A stretch of 64,000 bases of DNA from Sphingobacterium sp. ML3W (GTDB lineage: Bacteria; Bacteroidota; Bacteroidia; Sphingobacteriales; Sphingobacteriaceae). This document shows positions 9,227-21,200 of the stretch, in pieces. The notes under the pieces were generated by a model that was not told where the DNA came from, made no database searches, and saw only the letters and a program-made list of their open reading frames with translations. The DNA lies in contig NZ_CP107036.1 of NCBI RefSeq assembly GCF_029542085.1, forward strand, positions 5,270,001-5,334,000, written 5' to 3'. The translations under genes were made by a program, and so were the position numbers. Within the stretch, counting starts at the first letter, position 1. Every line of letters begins with the position of its first letter.

Positions 9227-12200
9227 GTATCACTGAATTAATTAGTTTTTTAAAAAATATCGGTGTGATGCCGAAAATGGTCAATGGGGATTTAAAATTA
9301 ATTGGAAATGTTCAAGATCTTTCTGAGGATTTACTTAAAACAGCGAAATTATTAAAAAAGGACCTTACCCATTATCTTAGTCAAACCTCTGAAACCTCAC
9401 TAATAAATACTGATGCTAATATTCCTTGTATTACTCCTATGCAGCTTGGGATTTGGTCGGCTTGTCGTTTGTTTGGCGGTTTTTCGAGCTATAATCTGGT
9501 CTTTGATATGCAGATTTATGGGAAACTTGAATTTACTGACTTTGAAAATTCTTTTAAATCTGTTATTGACCAATTCGATATTTTGAGATCAATTTTTTTT
9601 GATTTTGATAATGAATTAAAACGTTCTGTAAATCCAATAAATAGTTTTAAACTGAGTTTTCTGGATCTATCTCAAAATTTAGATAAGTTTAAATATATAG
9701 AAAAGGAAATTGATGCATATTGTAAATATGAGTTTGAACCAGAGTATGGCGATTTATTGAAAGCCACATTAGTGAAGTTAGATGAAGCCCATTATGCGGT
9801 CATATTTTGTGTTCATCATATGATTTTTGATGGATATTCGATTTCTATTTTAATTAATAGATTGACGGATGAATATTTGAAGAGAGTTAAAGGAGGTTAT
9901 TTTTTTCAAAGACCTGCTTTGAGATTTGAGCACAAGAGTGTGGGAGAGAATGATTGGTCAAATGAAGTTTCGGATTTTTGGAACAAACAAATTAAAAAAA
10001 AAGCGGAAAGGCCTGATTTGCCATTAGATTTTTCGAGAACAGCTACTCGCTCTGTCCAAGGGAGTTCTTATAAATCTGTTTTTGATGCTAAGCAATGTGT
10101 TTTAATAAGGGAATTTTGTCTCAAGTATAATTTTACTTTTTTTGAGTTTTTTAGTTGTATTTTAAGTATTTTTCTTTATAGGATTAGTAATGAAAATGCT
10201 GTTGTTTTTGGTACGACATTATCAACTAGGTTTCATCAATCAGATCAAAATCAAATTGGCCCTCTTGTTAATATTGTCCCAGTTTTCTTTTCAGATTTCT
10301 TGGATGACTCTTTTTTGGAAATGATTGAAAAATATGCTAAACATTTTAATGAGTTGTTGGTATATGGCAATTATCCATTTAGCAAGATTTTAGAACTAGA
10401 TAAAACAAAATTTGATTTATCGAGAAATCCTTTATTTGATGTTATGATGGTTTTTCATGAGCCATTTCGTTCTGTTAATACCAATAAAGATGAGAATTTT
10501 GTTATTGATAAGTTGGGAGAGCTGAGTTGGAAATCCGGTCGAAAGAAAAATGTTCGATTTGATTTGACATTTAACTTTATTGAAGATCCTAGCGGAAGTT
10601 TTTATTTGGATATTGAATATTGTACTCTATTGTTCAAACAAACTTCAATTTTACGATTTGTTGACCTTGTGAATAGTATTATTGTAAGTTGTTTAGATAC
10701 GCCATTTGTATCAATAAAACAATTAGGATTTTTGAGCCCCTTAGAGGTCGAGCGTCTTGTTTATGGGGTTAATGCGACGGAAGTTTCTTATCCTGAGGGG
10801 GAGAGTGTTGTGAGTCTTTTTGAGTCTAGTGCGGCTCTTTATGGTGATCTTCCGGCTGTGGTTTACGGGGATCGGGAGCTGAGCTACCGTGATCTGGACG
10901 TTTTGTCGAACCGTCTTGGGGACTATCTCAGACGGGAGCACGGTGTTGGCCGTGAAGTTCTTGTAGGTTTGCTTTTGGAGCGTTCGGAATGGATGGTGGT
11001 TGCGATTCTCGGTGTTCTTAAGGCCGGAGGAGCCTATGTTCCCATTGACCCCGGTTATCCGCGGTCGAGGGTTGAGTATATGTTGTCTGACAGTGGCTGC
11101 CGTGTTGTTATAGATGACTCTTTTCTGTCCGATTTTCAGTCGGTGATGGGCGATTACAGCGCGGGTTCCCTTGAAGGGGTTACCGATGGCAGTGACCTTG
11201 CATATGTTATCTATACTTCTGGTTCTACGGGTGAACCCAAGGGGGTTATGGTGGAGCACAGAAATGTGGTTGAATATGTTTACAGTATCAATAATAGAAC
11301 AAATATAGAAGAATGCGATAGCTTCGGTTTCTTATCAAGTTTTGCGGCTGATCTTGGGAATACAGTACTTTATCCTTCTTTATTTTTAGGAAAGAAACTC
11401 CATGTTTTCTCAGATATGGAACTGAGTGTTGCTGGTCATGGTTTCTCTAAAGAGATTGACTGTATAAAAATAGCCCCCAGTCACTGGAAGGCTCTTCGTG
11501 ACATGGGCTATTTTTTGACTCCCGCTAAATGTTTAATATTTGGCGGAGAGGAATTAGATTCTAATATATTGTTGTCATTGCAGGAACTTTCGGCAACATG
11601 CAACGTGTATAATCATTATGGTCCTACCGAGACGACAGTTGGAAAACTGGTTCAGAAGGTTGATTTGGGATTTTCAGGGGGAAAAATACCGCTCGGGACA
11701 CCATTAGGTAATAATTGGGTTTATATTCTTGACGGTAATATGGGAGTTGTTCCAGAGGGCTGTTTGGGGGAGATCTATATCGGTGGTGCTGGTGTTTCGC
11801 GGGGTTACCTTAACCGTCCCGATCTGACGTCTTTGCGATTTGTAGCTGATCCCTACCGTCCCGGGGAGCGTCTTTACCGTACGGGCGATCTCGGTGTTCG
11901 TCTGTCAGGTGGAGAGATCGAGTACCGGGGCCGTATGGACGACCAGGTAAAGGTGCGTGGCTACCGTATCGAGCTTGGCGAGGTTGACCGTTTTGTTCAG
12001 AGCTGTTCGGGTATCCTGGGTAGTGTTACCGTTGCACGTGAGGTCAATGGGGGGGACCGTGAGCTTGTTTCGTATATTGTTAGCTCTGTCCCTGTTGATG
12101 TGGGCGCTCTTCGGGCTGAGCTTGGGGAGCTGGTTCCGTCTTATATGGTTCCGTCGCGTTATGTTGAGCTTTCGGAGCTTCCGCTGACACCGAACGGTAA

Positions 12201-15200
12201 GGTCGACCGGAAGTCATTGCCTGATCCCGAGGAGGGTGTGTTGGGCACGGGTACGGAGTACGTGGGTGCGCGTAATGCGGTGGAGTCTCTTCTGGTTTCG
12301 ATCTGGGAGGAAGTTCTGGGCCGTTCGGGCATCGGTATCCACGACAATTTTTTTGATCTTGGGGGGAACAGTCTGCGGGCTATCCGTCTTTCGGGCAGTG
12401 TTTCGCGGAGTTTCCATGTTCAGATGTCCCTGCAGGACCTTTTCCTGCACCCTACGGTTTCGGGTCAGTCAGGTCTTCTTTCCAGGGGCAACCTTCCGGG
12501 CGTTGTAGGCATCGCTCGGGTTCCCGACAGTGATTCCGGTTACCCTTTGTCGTCCTCGCAGCGTCGTCTATGGGTTCTGAGCCAGTTTGATGGGGGCAGC
12601 ATGGCCTACCATGTTCCGTCGGTTTATGTTTTCCGTGGTGTTCTGGATATTTCTGCACTGGAGGGGTCTTTCCGCGAGCTCATCGGGCGCCATGAGATCC
12701 TGCGGACGGTTTTCCGTACGGTTGATGGGGGAGATGTGCGTCAGGTTGTTCTTTCAGCGGAAGATGCGGGATTTTCCCTTGCATACCGTGATCTTATTGG
12801 AGAGGGTTATGCAATAGAGGGAGGGGGTGTTGAGGGGCTGCTGTCCTCTGAGATCGGGCGTCCTTTTGACCTATCTTCGGGCCCCCTGCTTCGTGCGCAC
12901 CTTTACCGTACAGGTCCCTCGGAGTGGGTTTTTCTGTGCACGATGCACCATATCATCAGTGATGGCTGGTCTATGGGTATCATGGTCAAGGAAGTTCTGT
13001 CGCTTTATGGTTCGCTTTCTTCTGGTTTGGTGGTGGATCTGCCGTCGCTTGAACTTCAGTACCGTGATTATGCGAGCTGGGAGTCTGGTCATCTGTCCGG
13101 GGACTTTTTTTCTGTCTCTCGTTCCTACTGGCTAGAGCAGCTGGGGGGTGAGCTTCCGGTGCTGCAGCTGCCTGAGGACCTTGTGCGTCCTGCAGTAAAG
13201 AGCTACCGTGGTTCCCGTGTTTCTGTTTCGTTGTCGTTGTCTGACTCCGTGGCCTTCCGTTCTGTGCTGCAGGGGTCAGGCTGTACGCTTTTCATGGGCT
13301 GTCTGGCTTCTGTCAACGGTCTTTTTTACCGTTACAGCGGTCAGACAGACCAGGTCATCGGTAGTCCCATTGCTGGGCGTGAGCATGCCGGTCTTTCCGG
13401 TCAGCTGGGTTTTTATGCGAACACGCTTGCTTTTCGGAGCCGTTTTACGGGAGAAGAAGATTTTCTGGGGCTTCTGTCGCAAGTTCGTTCTGTGTGCCTT
13501 GGCGGTTATGCGCACCAGCTTTATCCTTTTGAGCGTTTAGTTGAGGAACTGGGAGTTGTCCGTGACATGGGGCGCAACCCGCTGTTCGATGTCATGTTGA
13601 GCGTTCAGGAAGATAGTGCTATAGGGTCTGGTGCTGTTTGTGTGGGCGGTGTTGAGGTTAGCGGTTACGGGGGTTCTTATGGGGACTCTACGAGCAAGTT
13701 TGACCTTCTGTTTACGTTTTCGGAATCCGGGGGTGTTCTTTCCGTGGGGCTTGAGTACAGCACGGATGTTTATAGCGATTCGCGGGCGCGGAGTATCCTT
13801 GATCACCTGCGTAGTTTCATCTGCTGTGTTTCATCGGGTCCTGGGGTTCGCCTTGGGGAAGTTGCCTATCTGGGGGCAGATGAGGTCGATCGTCTTGTTT
13901 ATGGGTTTAATGCGACGGATGTTTCTTATCCTGATGGGGAGAGTGTTGTGAGTCTTTTTGAGTCTAGTGCGGCTCTTTATGGTGATCTTCCGGCTGTGGT
14001 TTACGGGGATCGGGAGCTGAGCTACCGTGATCTGGACGTTTTGTCGAACCGTCTTGGGGACTACCTCAGACGGGAGCACGGTGTTGGCCGTGAAGTTCTT
14101 GTAGGTTTGCTTTTGGAGCGTTCGGAATGGATGGTGGTTGCGATTCTCGGTGTTCTTAAGGCCGGAGGAGCCTATGTTCCGATTGACCCCGGTTATCCGC
14201 GGTCGAGGGTTGAGTATATGTTGTCTGACAGTGGCTGCCGTGTTGTGATAGATGACTCTTTTCTGTCCGATTTTCAGTCGGTGATGGGCGATTACAGCGC
14301 GGGTTCCCTTGAAGGGGTTACCGATGGCAGTGACCTTGCATATGTTATCTATACTTCTGGTTCTACGGGTGAACCCAAGGGGGTTATGGTGGAGCACAGA
14401 AATGTGGTTTCTTTATTGAAATGGAGTTCAGTTGAATATTGCAATGATGAAATCGAGACCGTTTTTGTGACAACTTCATTAAGTTTTGATGTTTCTGTTT
14501 TCGAAGTTCTTTTTGCTTTAATTAATAATAAGCGGTGTGTTATTTTAGAAAGTGCACTTGAGATTAAGAATTATTTGCGTCTGTTTAAGGGAGTCTTGTT
14601 GTCCTTTCTGCCTCGGATGTTAACATTTTTAAAAAGTAGTGACTTAACATCTGTCAAAGCTATTAATGTTGCGGGAGAGTCTTTTCTGATGGATTATGTG
14701 AGACATCTTGAAATGGGGCCGATTAAAGTTAGGAATCTTTACGGTCCTACAGAAACTACAATATATAGCAGTCGTTTTTTTATAGATAATACTTCTAATA
14801 TTGTTACGATAGGTCGACCTTTGCATAACGAATATATCTATATTCTTGACGGTAATATGGGAGTTGTTCCAGAGGGCTGTTTGGGGGAGATCTATATCGG
14901 TGGTGCTGGTGTTTCGCGGGGTTACCTTAACCGTCCCGATCTGACGTCTTTGCGATTTGTAGCTGATCCCTACCGTCCCGGGGAGCGTCTTTACCGTACG
15001 GGCGATCTCGGTGTTCGTCTGTCAGGTGGAGAGATCGAGTACCGGGGCCGTATGGACGACCAGGTAAAGGTGCGTGGCTACCGTATCGAGCTTAGCGAGG
15101 TTGACCGTTTTGTTCAGAGCTGTTCGGGTATCCTGGGTAGTGTTACCGTTGCACGTGAGGTCAATGGGGGGGATCGGGAGCTTGTTTCGTATATTGTTAG

Positions 15201-18200
15201 CTCTGTCCCTGTTGATGTGGGCGCTCTTCGGGCTGAGCTTGGGGAGCTGGTTCCGTCTTATATGGTTCCGTCGCGTTATGTTGAGCTTTCGGAGCTTCCC
15301 CTGACACCGAACGGTAAGGTCGACCGGAAGTCATTGCCTGATCCCGAGGAGGGTGTGTTGGGCACGGGTACGGAGTATGTGGGTGCGCGTAATGCGGTGG
15401 AGTCTCTTCTGGTTTCGATCTGGGAGGAAGTTCTGGGCCGTTCGGGCATCGGTATCCACGACAATTTTTTTATTCTTGGGGGAGATTCGATCAAGTCTAT
15501 CCAGGTTGTTTCGCGGCTTCGGCAGGGAGGGTATGGTCTCGGTATCCAGGATATCCTCCGTTTTCCGACGATTTTTTCACTTTCGGGGCTTGTTGTTGCT
15601 CTTTCCCGAGAGCCTTTTCAGGGGGTAGAGACGGGTACCTTTGGTCTCAGCCCGATCCAGCATTTATTTTTTGAGGAGATACAGGTTGACCGTCATCACT
15701 ATAACCAGAGCGTGATGCTTTCCTACGATGGTGTTCTGTTGGAGGATGGTATCCGTTTCTGTTTGGGCTCACTGATGCGCCATCATGATTCGCTGCGTTA
15801 TGTTTACCGGGAGGGTCCTTCCGGTTGGTTCCAGGAGAACTCGGGGGATGCTGTGCCCTTGCTGGATGTGGTCAGCATAGGGGATGACGCTGATCTTGTG
15901 GCGCACTGTGAGCGATTACAGGGAGAGTTCAGTCTTTCCGGTGGTCCGCTTTTCCGGGGCTGTATCTTTCGGCGTGACGAAGGGGACCTGTTGTTTCTTT
16001 TGTGTCACCACCTTGTGGTTGACGGTGTTTCCTGGCGGATCCTGGTGGAGGATCTTTCTCATCTTTACCAGGGGTATGTTTCTGGGCGGGGCCATGATCT
16101 TCCTTCCAAGACAGATTCCTATGGCTACTGGCAACAGAGCCTTGTCCGTTATTGTGGGAGTTCGGCATTGCAGGAAGAGTCCGCTTACTGGTCTTCTGTT
16201 GACTCAGGGGATTATGATGATCTCCGGGTGGATTTCCCTGGGGGGTCCAATCTATATGGTGATGTTTCGAGTGAGCATTTTGTTCTGGACAGGGGGACCA
16301 CTGCAAAGCTTGTGGGGAGCTGTTATTCGGCCTACCGTACAGATATCAATGATATATTACTGGCATCGCTTGGTCTTTCCCTGCATGGGGAGTTCGGTAT
16401 GAGTCATATCCTTGTCGGACTTGAGGGGCACGGCCGGGAGCCGATCGGTGAAGATGTTGATGTCAGCCGTACGGTAGGCTGGTTTACCAGCATATATCCG
16501 GTGGTTCTGGATATTGACGGAGGCAGCACTGCACTGGATAATCTTTTGTGCATAAAGGAGCGTGTTCACCGTGTTCCGAACAAGGGTATCGGCTATGGTA
16601 TTTTGCGTTATCTCGGTGGTGCCGGCTATAGTAGTTCCCCTAATGTTGTTTTCAATTATCTTGGTGATTTTGGTGTTTCGGGCTCCGCTTCCGGGGGGGA
16701 GGTTTTCGGTTATCGTGGAGGTTCGTGGGGTTCAGGAATATCTAGTGCAGGGCCTCGGACTTCTCAATTGGATTTTACGGGTATGATCATTGACGGTGAG
16801 CTTCATTTTACTGTTGTCTATAGCGGGTGCCTCCATCTGCGCTCTACGGTGCAGGGTGTCCTTGCTTGTTTTGAGGGTCACCTTCGTTCGCTTGTCGGCA
16901 TTCTTTCGGAGTGCCGAGAGGCCTATGTTACCCCTGTGGACCTGAGCTATAATTCCCTGGATCTGGCGAGTGTGCGGGATCTGGATCTTAGTGTCGGTGT
17001 GGAGGATCTCTATGAGCTGAGCCCTCTTCAGCAGGGACTTTATTACCACTGGTTATCTTCGGGAGGCTCCGGGGGGCTTTATTTTGAGCAGCTCAGGTGC
17101 AGTATTGAGGGGTCGCTCGACAGTACAGTTCTTTCCCGGAGTTACGCGCATCTTGTGGAGCGCCATGGGGTCCTTCGGACCTTTTTCACGGATGCCTATG
17201 GGGACCGTATCCTGCAGGTTGTTGCACGTGAGGCTGTGCCCGACTTTGTTTATATCGATTCGCGTGCTTCGGAGGATTTTTCTCTTTCGGAGTATCTTTC
17301 GGCAGATGTTTCCCGGGGTTTTGACCTTGGTAGGGGTTCACAGATGCGTCTTTCTGTTGTACGTGTTTCCGAGGACCGTTATGAGTTTATCTGGAGCCAT
17401 CACCATATTTTGATGGACGGCTGGTGCGTGAGTATCCTTGTGAACGATTTTTTTTCGATCTATGGATCCCTGTGCCGTGGGGAGCATCCCGGGCTAGCTT
17501 CTGTGCGCCCGTATTCGGACTATATCACGTGGCTTAGGGGTATAGACCGAGTATCTTCGTATGCATACTGGCGGGCGTATCTTTTGGGTTATGAAATGCT
17601 GAGCGGCCTCCCTAAGGGATTGGCTGCTGGTGAGAGCGGTGGATCTGGGCATGGCCATTTGTCCTTTGTTCTTGACGGGGCTGCTTACGGTTCCCTTCGG
17701 ACATTATGTTCTGGTTTAGGAGTTACCGAGAGTACTTTTTTCCAGTGTGCCTGGGGCATTCTTCTGGGCCGTTATAACGACCGTGATGATGTTGTTTTCG
17801 GTACGGTTGTTTCGGGTCGTCCCAGTGATCTTGTGGGGGTAGAGGACATGGTGGGTCTTTTTATCAACACTGTTCCCGTGCGGGTACGTATTGTTGAAGG
17901 CGAGAGTGTGCATGACCTTTTACTCCGTGTGCAGGGCGACTCGATTTCGGGGCTTGGCCACCATTATGTTCAGCTTGCTGACATTCAGTCGGAGAGCGGT
18001 TTTTCGGGGGCTCTATTTGACCATATAGTTGTTTATGAGAACTATCCGGTGCAGGAGCGTCTGGAGTCCTCACAGTTTGATTTCAGGGTGCTTGGGGCCA
18101 CTGCTCTGGAGCAGACGAACTATGGTCTTACGGTTGTTGTTGTCCCTGGAGATACTTTCGGGGTACACTTTCATTATGACAGGAGTGTGTATCCGGAATG

Positions 18201-21200
18201 GCTTATCGGCGGTATTGCCAGGCATCTTGAGGAGCTTTTGGGCAATATGGTTTCGGATGTGTTGCAGGGGGGGGCTTCGGTTGCCTATCTAGGATCAGAT
18301 GAGGTCGATCGTCTTGTTTATGGGGTTAATGCGACGGATGTTTCTTATCCTGATGGGGAGAGTGTTGTGAGTCTTTTTGAGTCTAGTGCGGCTCTTTATG
18401 GTGATCTACCGGCCGTGGTCTACGGGGATCGGGAGCTGAGCTACCGTGATCTGGACGGTTTGTCGAACCGTCTTGGGGACTACCTCAGACGGGAGCACGG
18501 TGTTGGCCGTGAAGTTCTTGTAGGTTTGCTTTTGGAGCGTTCGGAATGGATGGTGGTTGCGATTCTCGGTGTTCTTAAGGCCGGGGGAGCCTATGTTCCG
18601 ATTGACCCCGGTTATCCGCGGTCGAGGGTTGAGTATATGTTGTCCGACAGTGGCTGCCGTGTTGTGATAGATGACTCTTTTCTGTCCGATTTTCAGTCGG
18701 TGATGGGCGATTACAGCGCGGGTTCCCTTGAAGGGGTTATCGATGGCAGTGACCTTGCATATGTTATCTATACTTCTGGTTCTACGGGTGAACCCAAGGG
18801 GGTTATGGTGGAGCACAGAAATGTGGTTTCTTTATTGAAAAATAAGGATCAATCATTTGATTTTTCTTCATCGGATACTTGGTCATTGTTTCATTCTATA
18901 TGTTTTGATTTTTCGGTTTGGGAGATGTACGGTGCATTATTGTATGGAGGAAAGATAGCTCTTGCGTCCACTGAAATAATTAAGGATAGTACCCTGTTTT
19001 TAGATTTTTTGATAAAGGAAAAAGTAACGATATTAAATCAGACGCCAGGTTTTTTCTATTTAACTCTGAATTCTGCATTAAGTTCTGGAAAGAAAGTTAA
19101 ATCTATACGATATATTATTTTTGGAGGGGAGGCGTTGCTACCGGCAAACTTGATTAATTATAAAAAAGTTTTCCCTAGTTCAAAAACTATAAATATGTAT
19201 GGAATTACGGAAACAACTGTTCATGTTTCATTTAAGGAAATCACAGATTACGAGATAAATATAGGCATTAGTAATATTGGTAAACCCTTATCAACATTAT
19301 GGGTTTATATTCTTGACGGTAATATGGGAGTTGTTCCAGAGGGCTGTTTGGGGGAGATCTATATCGGTGGTGCTGGTGTTTCGCGGGGTTACCTTAACCG
19401 TCCCGATCTGACGTCTTTGCGATTTGTAGCTGATCCCTACCGTCCCGGGGAGCGTCTTTACCGTACGGGCGATCTCGGTGTTCGTCTGTCAGGTGGAGAG
19501 ATCGAGTACCGGGGCCGTATGGACGACCAGGTAAAGGTGCGTGGCTACCGTATCGAGCTTAGCGAGGTTGACCGTTTTGTTCAGAGCTGTTCGGGTATCC
19601 TGGGTAGTGTTACCGTTGCACGTGAGGTCAATGGGGGGGATCGGGAGCTTGTTTCGTATATTGTTAGCTCTGTCCCTGTTGATGTGGGCGCTCTTCGAGC
19701 GGAGCTTGGGGAGCTGGTTCCGTCTTATATGGTTCCGTCGCGTTATGTTGAGCTTTCGGAGCTTCCCCTGACACCGAACGGTAAGGTCGACCGGAAGTCA
19801 TTGCCTGATCCCGAGGAGGGTGTGTTGGGCACGGGTACGGAGTATGTGGGTGCGCGTAATGCGGTGGAGTCTCTTCTGGTTTCGATCTGGGAGGAAGTTC
19901 TGGGCCGTTCGGGCATCGGTATCCACGACAATTTTTTTATTCTTGGGGGAGATTCGATCAAGTCTATCCAGGTTGTTTCGCGGCTTCGGCAGGGAGGGTA
20001 TGGTCTCGGTATCCAGGATATCCTCCGTTTTCCGACGATTTTTTCACTTTCGGGGCTTGTTGTTGCTCTTTCCCGAGAGCCTTTTCAGGGGGTAGAGACG
20101 GGTACCTTTGGTCTCAGCCCGATCCAGCATTTATTTTTTGAGGAGATACAGGTTGACCGTCATCACTATAACCAGAGCGTGATGCTTTCCTACGATGGTG
20201 TTCTGTTGGAGGATGGTATCCGTTTCTGTTTGGGCTCACTGATGCGCCATCATGATTCGCTGCGTTATGTTTACCGGGAGGGTCCTTCCGGTTGGTTCCA
20301 GGAGAACTCGGGGGATGCTGTGCCCTTGCTGGATGTGGTCAGCATAGGGGATGACGCTGATCTTGTGGCGCACTGTGAGCGATTACAGGGAGAGTTCAGT
20401 CTTTCCGGTGGTCCGCTTTTCCGGGGCTGTATCTTTCGGCGTGACGAAGGGGACCTGTTGTTTCTTTTGTGTCACCACCTTGTGGTTGACGGTGTTTCCT
20501 GGCGGATCCTGGTGGAGGATCTTTCTCATCTTTACCAGGGGTATGTTTCTGGGCGGGGCCATGATCTTCCTTCCAAGACAGATTCCTATGGCTACTGGCA
20601 ACAGAGCCTTGTCCGTTATTGTGGGAGTTCGGCATTGCAGGAAGAGGCCGCTTACTGGTCTTCTGTTGACTCAGGGGATTATGATGATCTCCGGGTGGAT
20701 TTCCCTGGGGGGTCCAATCTATATGGTGATGTTTCGAGTGAGCATTTTGTTCTGGACAGGGGGACCACTGCAAAGCTTGTGGGGAGCTGTTATTCGGCCT
20801 ACCGTACAGATATCAATGATATATTACTGGCATCGCTTGGTCTTTCCCTGCATGGGGAGTTCGGTATGAGTCATATCCTTGTCGGACTTGAGGGGCACGG
20901 CCGGGAGCCGATCGGTGAAGATGTTGATGTCAGCCGTACGGTAGGCTGGTTTACCAGCATATATCCGGTGGTTCTGGATATTGACGGAGGCAGCACTGCA
21001 CTGGATAATCTTTTGTGCATAAAGGAGCGTGTTCACCGTGTTCCGAACAAGGGTATCGGCTATGGTATTTTGCGTTATCTCGGTGGTGCCGGCTATAGTA
21101 GTTCCCCTAATGTTGTTTTCAATTATCTTGGTGATTTTGGTGTTTCGGGATCTTCTAATTTTACTTATTCCGAGGGTAATTATGGTAAAGCAACAGCAAA

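Noticed and set aside
15884..16402. 172-codon plus-strand frame inside E1, repeated in every E domain
   Set aside because: Out-of-frame shadow of the E domain, multiplied because the scaffold is repeated; no start signal or recognisable fold.
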